A stretch of DNA of 64,000 nt from Deltaproteobacteria bacterium (GTDB lineage: Bacteria; Desulfobacterota; GWC2-55-46). The notes under the pieces were generated by a model that was not told the DNA's origin, made no database searches, and saw only the letters and a list, made by a program, of their open reading frames with translations. Location of the stretch: the NCBI GenBank assembly GCA_016219015.1, contig JACRCL010000012.1, positions 149,553 to 213,552 of the forward strand. The letters run 5' to 3'. Made by a program: the position numbers and the translations under genes. Of this stretch, positions 1-6,626 are shown piece by piece; within the stretch, counting starts at the first letter, position 1, and every line of letters begins with the position of its first letter.

Positions 1-33
1 AGGGATTCAGGAGCTTCATCCTGGTCATTCTCA

Positions 34-66
34 AAAAAAAACCCCGTCTTCATAGGCGGGGTTTTT
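34..66 (-). terminator. Rho-independent terminator of the sulfur operon
   Basis: A 7-bp stem (CCCCGTC at 42-48 with GGCGGGG at 55-61, one wobble pair) closes a 6-base loop. On the minus strand it is followed by a run of nine T, so it ends the operon that runs leftward through the NIL-domain gene. It has T-runs on both sides and may also stop rightward transcription. Confidence 0.85.
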
Positions 67-91
67 GCTCTCCAGTAACCTTAAACCGGGG

Positions 92-328
92 TTACTCGAT
101 GATATCGAGCTCAATGGGCTCTACCTTGACGCCCTTTTCAACGAAATATTTAATAGCCTTGTCTATCTCTTCCTCCTCGCCCTCGAGCTCCAGGGCGACA
201 AGGCCGATCTTGTCCGACACGCTCGCCTGCCTTATGTTGGTCACAACCTTGAAAAGGCGGCCGACATGGTAAAGGACCGGCTCCTTGACCTGCTCCTTCG
301 GATAGGTGAGGTAAACCCTTTTCTTCAA
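92..328 (-). CDS. NIL-domain protein (78 aa)
   Basis: Small cytoplasmic protein consisting of a single NIL domain, the ferredoxin-like fold also found at the C-terminus of MetN ABC transporters and in NIL-ferredoxin proteins. The start (KKRVYLTYP), the central VTNIRQASVSDKIG and the LELEG strand fit the family; no CxxC cluster motif is present, so this is a stand-alone NIL domain without the ferredoxin half. It is the last gene of the SAM-riboswitch operon and its ATG overlaps the stop of the sulfur-carrier gene by 4 nt (ATGA). From established knowledge, NIL-ferredoxin proteins take part in homocysteine synthesis in methanogens and some sulfate reducers, which agrees with this context. The exact role here is inference. 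Confidence 0.85.
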   Translation of the reverse strand: MKKRVYLTYPKEQVKEPVLYHVGRLFKVVTNIRQASVSDKIGLVALELEGEEEEIDKAIKYFVEKGVKVEPIELDIIE

Positions 329-612
329 ATTGACCCTCCCGCTATGGCCGGGATTATCGATAGCTCGTCGTTCTCCTTCAGCTCGGTCTCAAGGTTCTTC
401 TTGAACCTGATATCCTCGTCGTTAAGGTAGATGTTCACGAACCTCCTGAGCTTACCGTCGCCCTCGCATATCCTTTCCTTCAGGCCGGGAAAGCTCTTCT
501 CAAGGTCATTTATTATCTCCCCGATGTTCCTGCCCTCAGCGAAGACCTCGTCAGAGCCGTTTGTAAGTTTCCTCAGGGGGGTCGGTATCCTCACCTTTAT
601 AGCCATTTCCAA
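325..612 (-). CDS. ThiS/MoaD-family sulfur carrier protein with C-terminal extension
   Basis: 95-aa beta-grasp protein. It begins IKVRIPTPLRKLTNG and has the typical family end (NDELSIIPAIAGG). Sulfur carriers of this family are adenylated on a C-terminal Gly-Gly and converted to a thiocarboxylate that donates sulfur. Here the GG is followed by Ser-Ile, so the tail is not exposed in the primary product. In Wolinella HcyS and related carriers a JAMM/Mov34 protease removes such an extension; no such protease or E1-like (MoeB/ThiF) gene is in this window. The gene lies between tusA-like and NIL genes in an operon with a sulfite reductase, which supports a role in amino-acid sulfur transfer rather than thiamine or molybdopterin synthesis (inference). 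Confidence 0.88.
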   Translation of the reverse strand: MEMAIKVRIPTPLRKLTNGSDEVFAEGRNIGEIINDLEKSFPGLKERICEGDGKLRRFVNIYLNDEDIRFKKNLETELKENDELSIIPAIAGGSI

Positions 613-632
613 AACCTCCGAACGATATTTGG

Positions 633-872
633 TCAGCCCTTCTGTATCTTGAGCCTGAAAAAGCCTTCCTTCTCTTTCTTTACCTCTACTATCTTATGCC
701 CCTCTTCCTTTATGGACTTGGGCACGTTCTGGATCGGCTCTCCGTCGTCGATGACAAGCTCCAGGACCTCGCCCTCCTCCATCGTCTCGAGCTTCAATTT
801 GGTCTTTACGAAGTTTATGGGGCACATCACCCCGCGAAGGTCCAGTAATGCGTCTGACTTTATGTCGGCCAT
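633..872 (-). CDS. TusA/SirA-family sulfurtransferase
   Basis: 79-aa TusA-family protein with the signature LDLRGVMCPINFVKTK near residues 11-26. The Cys of the CP motif is the expected persulfide carrier; the usual CPxP is CPIN here. The family passes persulfide sulfur between desulfurases, sulfur reductases and acceptors in the cytoplasm. It is 20 nt upstream of the sulfur-carrier gene and follows the sulfite-reductase-like gene, separated from it by a repeat C copy. Within this operon it probably relays sulfide or persulfide toward the ThiS/MoaD-like protein (inference). Confidence 0.9.
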   Translation of the reverse strand: MADIKSDALLDLRGVMCPINFVKTKLKLETMEEGEVLELVIDDGEPIQNVPKSIKEEGHKIVEVKKEKEGFFRLKIQKG

Positions 873-913
873 AATTATCCACCTTTTAAGGAAGCTCTGA
901 TTAGTTATCTCTT

Positions 914-1003
914 ACTGTCATTCCGAGGGAGCGAAGCGACCGAAGAATCTCGCAACTTGCTGATTTTTCGGACATGAGATTCTTCGCTACGCTCAGAATG
1001 ACA
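914..1003. repeat. Repeat C copy 1 (GTCATTC inverted repeat)
   Basis: Imperfect inverted repeat. The left end reads CTGTCATTCCGAGG...CGAAGAATCTCG, the right end GAGATTCTTCGCTACGCTCAGAATGACA. It belongs to the family also seen at 5087, 48859, 56406 and 60653. It lies inside the sulfur operon between the reductase and tusA-like genes and can fold into a long hairpin, so it may affect mRNA stability. Confidence 0.85.
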
Positions 1004-1038
1004 TGCGATTGCGAGTTAATCGGAGGTTGCTTAAATCT

Positions 1039-2004
1039 TTATTTTCCGGGGGCCTTGAACAGAGGCGCTTCCCCGCTCTTGAACACAGGCTCCATGAAAT
1101 CGAGGTAGTTCTTGAGCCCAACCCTCTTCAGCGTGTTCCCTATCCTTTCGCCCCTCTTGCCGTTGGCGTTATACCACTCGACGGTCTTCTCTATGGCCTC
1201 GGCCACCTTCCCGTCCGGGAGGAACTGGCAGACCTCCACGGCCTCCATGGGGTGACGGCCGTGCTTCCCGCCTATCCTTACGGTATGGCCGTAGCGCTTC
1301 GCCTTCCATGATTCGGTCGGGCACGCCCTGATGCAGTCCCCGCAGAATATGCACTTGCTCGGGTCGAATATGGGCTTGCCGGAGTCCGGGTCGGAAACTA
1401 TCGCGTCTTCCTTGCAGGCCTGCGCGCAGATCGTGCAGCCGGTGCAGAGCGGCTCGTCCCATACGGGCTCGACCACGCCCTGGAAGCCGAAGTCCATCTC
1501 CTTGGTCCTTGCGCAGTCTATCGGGCAGCCGGAAAAAGACGTCTTGAACTTATGGGGCGTCGGCGTGCCGAAGAACTTCTGGTCTACCATCTCGGCCATC
1601 TTCTGCGTGTCGGTGAGGCCGTTCGGGTTGTACTCGCACCCGCCGCAGGCCGTGGGGACCCTCACCCTCGGGCCGCAGGACGCGACCTTCTGGCCGATCT
1701 TCTCCAGCTCGGCCACGATGTTCGTGAACTCCTTGTAGTCAACGTAGAGTATCTCAAGGGACTGCCTGAAGCTGAAGTGGACGACGCCCTTCTTGCTGTA
1801 CTTGTCGGCTATCTTTGATATCTCCACGAGCTTCTTGGTGGAGAGCCTCCCGCCGGGGCACCTGAGTCTTACGGCGAACAGGTCCTTCTGCCTCTGCTTT
1901 ATGAACCCGCCGGATTTCAGGTCGTTGAAATTGACCTTCTCCCCCATGCCCTCCAGATTTACCGCTACCTTCGTCGATTTGTCCTCTATGAAATGGTCTG
2001 CCAT
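1039..2004 (-). CDS. Siroheme sulfite/nitrite reductase-like protein with two [4Fe-4S] sites
   Basis: 321-aa protein of the low-molecular-weight assimilatory/AsrC-like sulfite reductase type. The N-terminal half has the nitrite/sulfite reductase ferredoxin-like repeat (about 38-105, with GVVHFSFRQSLEI). The siroheme/[4Fe-4S] region follows at about 130-185, with cysteines in ACGGCEYN and SGCPIDCAR. A 2x[4Fe-4S] ferredoxin insert comes next (CTGCTICAQAC and CIFCGDCIRACP), then a C-terminal reductase segment. It would reduce sulfite to sulfide in the cytoplasm. It is the second gene of the SAM-riboswitch operon and is separated from the preceding gene by a repeat A copy. Family membership is secure; substrate (sulfite rather than nitrite) follows from TusA and sulfur-carrier neighbours. 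Confidence 0.88.
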   Translation of the reverse strand: MADHFIEDKSTKVAVNLEGMGEKVNFNDLKSGGFIKQRQKDLFAVRLRCPGGRLSTKKLVEISKIADKYSKKGVVHFSFRQSLEILYVDYKEFTNIVAELEKIGQKVASCGPRVRVPTACGGCEYNPNGLTDTQKMAEMVDQKFFGTPTPHKFKTSFSGCPIDCARTKEMDFGFQGVVEPVWDEPLCTGCTICAQACKEDAIVSDPDSGKPIFDPSKCIFCGDCIRACPTESWKAKRYGHTVRIGGKHGRHPMEAVEVCQFLPDGKVAEAIEKTVEWYNANGKRGERIGNTLKRVGLKNYLDFMEPVFKSGEAPLFKAPGK

Positions 2005-2070
2005 CTGAAAACTTCAGCTCCTTTACGATGCCTCCGCTTAAGAAAGGGACGGCCATAATTTATCCAACAG

Positions 2071-2217
2071 AGTGCTGAAAAAGTCCATCTGCACGGGTGC
2101 TTCATAGCCACTCTCGCTCGTTATTGGGTGAGTAGCGGCATTACTAAGCTTCCCGACGCCTTGCATCCGGAGCTTTTTGAGCAGCCTGATGTGATTTTAA
2201 GTTTTTTAGCAACCTGC
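2071..2217 (-). repeat. Repeat A copy 1
   Basis: Divergent copy of the approximately 145-bp repeat with inverted ends. On plus it starts GTGCTGAAAAAGTCCATCTGC, has internal GAGCTTTTTGAGCAGCC and ends TTTTTTAGCAACCTG. It fills most of the 257-bp gap between the threonine-synthase-like and reductase genes. Confidence 0.8.
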
Positions 2218-2261
2218 TATATATTAACAAAAACAGGCCCCGGATTGGTAGTGAAATCTTC

Positions 2262-3515
2262 TTACGACTTCAGGGCGTACTCCTTGCCGTTGGCTCTTAC
2301 CAGGTCGTCGAACTCGGCAAGCCTGGCGTTTATTACCGTCACCTGGTTCAGCTTGCCGTACAGTGCCTCCTGCGTCTTGAGGCCGTTTCCGGTTATCGAC
2401 ACCACTATCGATTCGTCCTTCGGTATCCTGCCCTGCTCTATCAGCTTTTTAGTCACGCCGAGGGTGACGCCCCCGGCCGTCTCGGCGAATATGCCCTCGG
2501 TCTCGGCCAGGAGCTTCATCGCGCTTATTATCTCATCGTCAGTGACGCACTCGCCCCACCCGCCGCTGTCCCTCATTACCTTTGCCGAGTAGTACCCGTC
2601 GGCGGGGTTGCCGATGGCGAGCGACTTGGCTATGGTATTGGGCCGCACGGGCCTTATAAGCTCCGAGCCTTCCTTCACGGCGTTTACGATGGGCGCACAC
2701 CCTGCCGCCTGCGCGCCGTATATCCTTGAATCGAGGTTTTTGGCAAGCCCGATCTTCTGCAGTTCGTTGAAAGACTTCCATATCTTGGTTATAAGCGACC
2801 CGCCGGCCATGGGGACCACGACGTGCCTGGGGAACCTCCAGCCGAGCTGCTCGATCATCTCGTACCCGAAGGTCTTCGAGCCCTCGGCGTAATACGGCCT
2901 TATGTTGATGTTGACGAAGGCCCAGCCGTATTTGCCGGCTATCTCGCTGCAGAGCCTGTTCACCTCGTCGTACGTGCCCTTTATGCTCACGACCGTGGCC
3001 CCGTAGATCAGGGTGCCCATAATCTTCGTCTGCTCGAGGTCGTGCGGGATGAAGACGTAGCTCTCCATGCCGCAGGCCGCGGAGTTCGCGGCGACGGAGT
3101 TGGCGAGGTTGCCGGTGGAGGCGCAGGCGATTATCTTGAACCCAAGCTCCCGCGCCCGAGATATGGCGACGGAGACGACCCTGTCCTTGAACGACAACGT
3201 CGGGTAATTGACCGCGTCGTTCTTTATGTACAGCTCGCGCACCCCGAGAGCGTTGCCGAGGTTATGCGCCCTAATGAGCGGGGTAAACCCGACCTGCGCG
3301 CCCACGCTCGGGTCGGATTCGAGCGGCAGGAGCTCTTTATACCGCCACATGTTCGGCGGCCTCTTCTCTATCGTCTGGCGGGTCAAAACCTCTTTTATCT
3401 TTTCATATTCGTAGTTCACCTCGAGAGGGCCGAAACAGAGCTCGCAGACATGGAGAGCCTCCTTCGGGTACTCTTTTCCGCACTCCCTGCACTTCAACCC
3501 CTTCATGAAACTCAT
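2262..3515 (-). CDS. Threonine synthase-like PLP enzyme under SAM-riboswitch control; candidate homocysteine synthase
   Basis: 417-aa fold-type II PLP enzyme. An N-terminal zinc ribbon (CRECGKEY...CELCFGPL, residues about 9-34) precedes the catalytic domain; the PLP lysine is in PTLSFKDRV and a glycine-rich phosphate loop is seen in ASTGNLANSVA. By sequence it would be called threonine synthase (O-phosphohomoserine to threonine). However, a second, shorter ThrC is encoded at 49084 beside hom, while this copy sits behind a SAM-I riboswitch and heads an operon of sulfite reductase, TusA, sulfur carrier and NIL protein. That context points to methionine synthesis: replacing the phosphate of O-phosphohomoserine with sulfur to give homocysteine (inference). 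The start is supported by AGGAGG at 3522-3527. Confidence 0.85.
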   Translation of the reverse strand: MSFMKGLKCRECGKEYPKEALHVCELCFGPLEVNYEYEKIKEVLTRQTIEKRPPNMWRYKELLPLESDPSVGAQVGFTPLIRAHNLGNALGVRELYIKNDAVNYPTLSFKDRVVSVAISRARELGFKIIACASTGNLANSVAANSAACGMESYVFIPHDLEQTKIMGTLIYGATVVSIKGTYDEVNRLCSEIAGKYGWAFVNINIRPYYAEGSKTFGYEMIEQLGWRFPRHVVVPMAGGSLITKIWKSFNELQKIGLAKNLDSRIYGAQAAGCAPIVNAVKEGSELIRPVRPNTIAKSLAIGNPADGYYSAKVMRDSGGWGECVTDDEIISAMKLLAETEGIFAETAGGVTLGVTKKLIEQGRIPKDESIVVSITGNGLKTQEALYGKLNQVTVINARLAEFDDLVRANGKEYALKS

Positions 3516-3545
3516 ATCTTTCCTCCTGTATGCGTTTGCCCTAAC

Positions 3546-3686
3546 GGCTGCTGAAAAAGTCCGTCTGCCGCGTTATCTTCGTCTTGTCACAACGTAAGGA
3601 GAGTACGTCTCATTCCTCGCTCCTTGCCGCCTCGCATCTGGAGCTTTTTGAGCAGCCTCTTCGATTTCTGAATTTTTCAGCGCTCC
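3546..3686 (-). repeat. Repeat A copy 2
   Basis: Copy with ends GGCTGCTGAAAAAGTCC and AATTTTTCAGCGCTCC and internal GAGCTTTTTGAGCAGCC. It sits in the mRNA leader between the riboswitch terminator and the start codon, lengthening the untranslated leader by about 150 nt. Confidence 0.88.
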
Positions 3687-3713
3687 AAGTAAGATTCCAA
3701 TCAGTTAGATGGC

Positions 3714-3750
3714 AAAAAAAAACCCCTTCTTGTCATGAGATAAGAAGAGG
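3714..3750 (-). terminator. Riboswitch expression-platform terminator
   Basis: On the minus strand CCTCTTCTT pairs with AAGAAGGGG (9 bp) and is followed by nine T. The 5' arm includes TCTTATC, which can alternatively pair with the GATAAGA at the 3' end of the aptamer P1 helix, giving an antiterminator. This is the usual SAM-I transcription-attenuation layout: SAM bound, P1 closed, terminator forms. Confidence 0.92.
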
Positions 3751-3761
3751 CTGTACCTTTT

Positions 3762-3875
3762 CTTATCTTCCAAGGCCTTTTGAGCCTTGCTGGATTTAGC
3801 ACCTGACACGCCGTTTTTCAACGGCACCGGTTGCTGTGGCTTCTAAGGGCCAGTCCCTCAGCCACTCTGGATAAG
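3762..3875 (-). ncRNA. SAM-I riboswitch (S box) aptamer
   Basis: The minus strand contains the core S-box elements in order: CTTATCCAGAG, the GAGGGACTGGCCC segment, GAAGCC, CAGCAACC, a P3-type hairpin, GGTGCTAAATCC, and the closing GATAAG that pairs with the 5' CTTATC to form P1. These match the SAM-I consensus almost base for base. High S-adenosylmethionine should turn the downstream operon off. The aptamer starts about 20 nt after the predicted transcription start and is followed by a terminator at 3714-3750. Confidence 0.96.
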
Positions 3876-3902
3876 ATCATCCGATATTAAATTGTATATT
3901 GA

Positions 3903-3931
3903 TTTATAATACAACTTGCCTTGCCTGTCAA
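3903..3931 (-). promoter_or_regulatory. Sigma-70 promoter of the SAM-riboswitch operon
   Basis: On the minus strand TTGACA (3931-3926), a 17-nt spacer, and TATAAA (3908-3903). Transcription would start near 3896, about 20 nt before the aptamer. Confidence 0.75.
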
Positions 3932-3972
3932 GGCATTTTTCTCCTTTGTTTTCAGGGGGGTCTGAAAAAGAG

Positions 3973-4422
3973 CTACCGGACGCGCGGGAGGAGGGCCACC
4001 ACGTGGCAGGAAACGCAGAGCTGGTTCCTGCGGTTGTCCATCACTAACATGGGGTCCGGGGAGCCCTGCTGGTCGAGGCGCCAGATCTTGCGCTCCGAGG
4101 AGAGCGCCAGGTGGTCCGCCTCCGTGAACCGGACATGGCAGGTCGGGCATCCCATGAGCCTGCCTTCCATCAGCCCTATCTCCGGGGGCAGTTCGTCCGG
4201 CGGGAAAAGGCCCCTGTTCTTCTCCGAAATGGCGGCATAATCCACGGCGAACGGGTGGTCACAGTTGAGCTGGGCGCAGAACCTGCTCTCGTCAACGGAA
4301 ATCTCCTTATGGCAGCTCAGGCACTCGGAGGTCTGGGAATCGAAGGTAAGGGTTGCCCGCGCCAAAGACGGGATGAAAAGTATCACGCATAAAAACAGGA
4401 TATATTTTTTTATTCCTGACAT
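3973..4422 (-). CDS. Periplasmic triheme c-type cytochrome, copy 1
   Basis: 149-aa secreted cytochrome with an N-terminal signal sequence (GIKKYILFLCVILFIPSLA) and three heme-binding CxxCH motifs: CLSCH, CPTCH and CVSCH. A conserved CDHPFAVDYA segment between hemes 1 and 2 supplies a histidine that may be an axial ligand. The start at 4422 is preferred over an upstream ATG at 4452 because GGAGG lies 6 nt upstream of it. It has the same length and layout as the cytochrome at 4558, so the two are tandem paralogues. Electron carrier of the periplasm; partners are unknown, but the adjacent outer-membrane barrel is suggestive. Confidence 0.92.
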   Translation of the reverse strand: MSGIKKYILFLCVILFIPSLARATLTFDSQTSECLSCHKEISVDESRFCAQLNCDHPFAVDYAAISEKNRGLFPPDELPPEIGLMEGRLMGCPTCHVRFTEADHLALSSERKIWRLDQQGSPDPMLVMDNRRNQLCVSCHVVALLPRVR

Positions 4423-4557
4423 TGAAGGCCTCCGGGTACGGATTTGACGCATAATCTGAGGATACCAGCGCGTCCTCCGGAGTCAAGAAGCTTGGAGCGA
4501 GCCTTTGTCATGTGGATGGATGCGGATAGATATGAGCGTAGAGGCCTGAAAGGGGCC

Positions 4558-5007
4558 TTATTTCGCGTGGCAGGCAGAGCAGAGCGCGCTGGCGGTATTG
4601 TCGATCGAGAGCATCGGGTCCGGGATGGCGGGCATGAGGCTTCTTTTCCGGGAAAGGGCCTCGTGGTCGTCTATCGAATAAGGCACATGGCAGGTGACGC
4701 AGGATATCTTATTGCCCACGAGCCTTACGCCCTGGTTCAGGGAGGCGGGCTTTACAAGGGCCGGGTTTTGGCTGGAAAGGAGCGCGTAGTCTACGCCTAT
4801 CGGGTGGTCGCAGCCCCCGGCATGGCAGACCTCGGTGGGTACGGCCATGGATACTATTGAATGGCAGTCTATGCACTCCATAGACGCCGGGTCGAGGAGC
4901 GTCTGTGCGTTCAGAGCGGCCGCGAAAAAGAGCGTGAGAAAGAGGACCGAGCCGGTCCCGATAGCTTTAGCTGGATTAATTTTAGAGGTGTTCTTAGAGG
5001 TGTTCAT
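4558..5007 (-). CDS. Periplasmic triheme c-type cytochrome, copy 2
   Basis: 149-aa secreted cytochrome with a hydrophobic signal segment (VLFLTLFFAAALNAQT) and CxxCH motifs CIDCH, CVTCH and CSACH, the last almost at the C-terminus. It shares the C-x4-CDHP(I/F)xVDYA motif with the neighbour at 3973, so they arose by tandem duplication. AAGGAGG lies just upstream of the ATG. It lies downstream of the outer-membrane barrel gene. Specific redox function not determinable. Confidence 0.92.
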   Translation of the reverse strand: MNTSKNTSKINPAKAIGTGSVLFLTLFFAAALNAQTLLDPASMECIDCHSIVSMAVPTEVCHAGGCDHPIGVDYALLSSQNPALVKPASLNQGVRLVGNKISCVTCHVPYSIDDHEALSRKRSLMPAIPDPMLSIDNTASALCSACHAK

Positions 5008-5086
5008 GGGCGCCCTCCTTATTGCATATGATAATACAATTCGCTCACCTCTTCAACTTCCTTGCGGGCGGAGGCTCGCCGGCTCC

Positions 5087-5114
5087 GGGATTCTTCGCTA
5101 CGCTCAGAATGACA
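5087..5114. repeat. Partial repeat C (right half)
   Basis: Only the right-hand arm GGATTCTTCGCTACGCTCAG followed by AATGACA is present, in the gap between the cytochrome and barrel genes. Confidence 0.65.
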
Positions 5115-5165
5115 AACTGAGGAGTCAACGAAGCAGATGGACTTATTTGAAGCCTGTCAGCCCCC

Positions 5166-6077
5166 TCAGAAGCTGTACCTTACGTCAACCATCAAAGCCT
5201 CGGAGGTCCAGTTGACCTCGTTGAGCTTCGTCTCCGCTATCGACCCGTCGGAGAAGAAGGTCCTGTCGGTCCCGTCCTCGGCGCGCCAGTCCTGGTAATC
5301 GAAACTTCCCCCGACTGCCCACTCCTTGCTTATCGCATAATCCCCGCCGAGGGATACGACCACCCCGGTGCCGTTGGCCGTGTGCTCGAAGCTCTTGGGG
5401 TGGGCGAAGTCGGTCCTCAGGTTCCAGTCCGCCTCGGCGAGATAGGACGCGACGTGGTACTCGAAGGTCCCTGAGAGCGTGAGCCTGTCGAACCTGTAGA
5501 TGAGGTCAACGCCCGCCCACGGCCCGGTCCACCGCGCCTCGTAGGTGCTGTTGAGGCCCCCGAACGGCCCTGTGGCAGGTATGGTCTGGAAGCCGTCGGT
5601 TATCGTGAGGTTCTGCCTGTGGTAGGAGAACCCGGCCAGAGGGATTACGTCGAGGGCGGCCCTGCTCGAAGGCGTAAGCCGGAATACGTAGCCGACCCCG
5701 CCCGAGATGTCCCAGACGCTGCCGTCGTCGGCCCTGTTGTTCGAGCGCGAGAACTCGAGGGTGCGGTTGTCGCCGTTGTAATCCGAGTCCTGGTTCACGC
5801 CGTTGTAGATAAGCCCGTACGCGAGCGAGCCCCGGATATAGACCCTGTTAGTCTCAACAGCGAGCTTGCCCCTTATCTCGTATATGTCGAGCTCCCTCCA
5901 TGAAAGCTCTGAGAGGACGTTCGGGTTCGCGCCGCTCGAATCCCCGGCTATGTTCCAGTCGAACTCGTCGCTACGAAGGCCCGTGGACAGCGTCAGGTTG
6001 TAGCCGTCCTTGCCGAAGGCCGGGCCTGCGATAAGGGCGGCGCAGCATACGAAGGCCGCAAAAAGAAGTTTTCTCAT
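5166..6077 (-). CDS. Outer-membrane beta-barrel protein
   Basis: 303-aa protein with a signal peptide (KLLFAAFVCCAALIAGPAFG) and a body of alternating amphipathic strands separated by polar loops. It ends in the outer-membrane signature aromatic residue (VDVRYSF). Its strands (e.g. IRGKLAVE, YIRGSLAYG, GVDLIYRFD, VVSLGGDYAI) fit a 10-12-stranded barrel. The family cannot be named firmly; it resembles small omptin-like or Pom-type barrels. It lies between an HTH/Zn-ribbon regulator (23 nt upstream) and two periplasmic cytochromes, which suggests but does not prove a porin-cytochrome partnership. Confidence 0.8.
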   Translation of the reverse strand: MRKLLFAAFVCCAALIAGPAFGKDGYNLTLSTGLRSDEFDWNIAGDSSGANPNVLSELSWRELDIYEIRGKLAVETNRVYIRGSLAYGLIYNGVNQDSDYNGDNRTLEFSRSNNRADDGSVWDISGGVGYVFRLTPSSRAALDVIPLAGFSYHRQNLTITDGFQTIPATGPFGGLNSTYEARWTGPWAGVDLIYRFDRLTLSGTFEYHVASYLAEADWNLRTDFAHPKSFEHTANGTGVVVSLGGDYAISKEWAVGGSFDYQDWRAEDGTDRTFFSDGSIAETKLNEVNWTSEALMVDVRYSF

Positions 6078-6100
6078 CCTTATTTCCTTTTGTCTTTAGG

Positions 6101-6430
6101 TTACGTATGGGGCTCGACTATCCCGAACTTCATCTCTTTTATCTCCTCGGCCTTGCAGATGGGACACCGGGAGGGTGTTTTGAGCCTCTCTCTTTTCCTG
6201 AACGAGAAGCCGCATTTCCGGCACTCGGGGCTTTCGACGACGAACCTGCCGGACTTATTTCCTGAGACCGACCTTTCGATATGGGGCAGGTGCTCAAGCA
6301 CTTCCTTTTCCCTTATGCCTACTTCGCCGGATATCTCGCGGGCCGTGAGCATGTTGCCCTTGAGCGCCTCTATTATCTTTTGCCGGATTGTAAGTTCTGA
6401 AGGAACGGTCACTCGCGTTTGGGATGCCAT
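6101..6430 (-). CDS. HTH/zinc-ribbon transcriptional regulator (ArsR-like, COG3357 type)
   Basis: 109-aa protein. Residues about 15-60 form a winged-helix HTH (LTIRQKIIEALKG...LTAREISGEVGIREKEV). A C-terminal zinc ribbon has CRKCGF and CPIC. This matches the predicted regulators with an HTH fused to a Zn-ribbon. A 15-bp palindrome (AGAGTTTAAAACTCT, 6460-6474) lies between its predicted promoter and the gene and is a natural candidate for autoregulation. Probably controls the barrel-cytochrome genes that follow (inference). Confidence 0.82.
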   Translation of the reverse strand: MASQTRVTVPSELTIRQKIIEALKGNMLTAREISGEVGIREKEVLEHLPHIERSVSGNKSGRFVVESPECRKCGFSFRKRERLKTPSRCPICKAEEIKEMKFGIVEPHT

Positions 6431-6459
6431 CGCCCTGAAATGGGTCCGGCAATTTTAAT

Positions 6460-6519
6460 AGAGTTTAAAACTCTCTTAAAAATTTTTCAGAGTATAACAC
6501 AGAAATATCGTCGGTTAAA
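6460..6519 (-). promoter_or_regulatory. Promoter and palindromic operator of the HTH/Zn-ribbon gene
   Basis: On minus, a -10 TATACT (6496-6491) with a weak -35 TTTAAC 17 nt upstream (6519-6514). Just downstream of the predicted start lies the perfect palindrome AGAGTTT-A-AAACTCT (6460-6474), placed to block elongation or initiation when bound. Confidence 0.45.
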
Positions 6520-6626
6520 AATGATTTAAATCACACGGCATCTGGAAGTAGGGTGCCTGAAAACAGAACAGGCTCGAAGGATAACGGCTCGATATATAAG
6601 GATAGCATAAACCAAAACGAGTCGGG

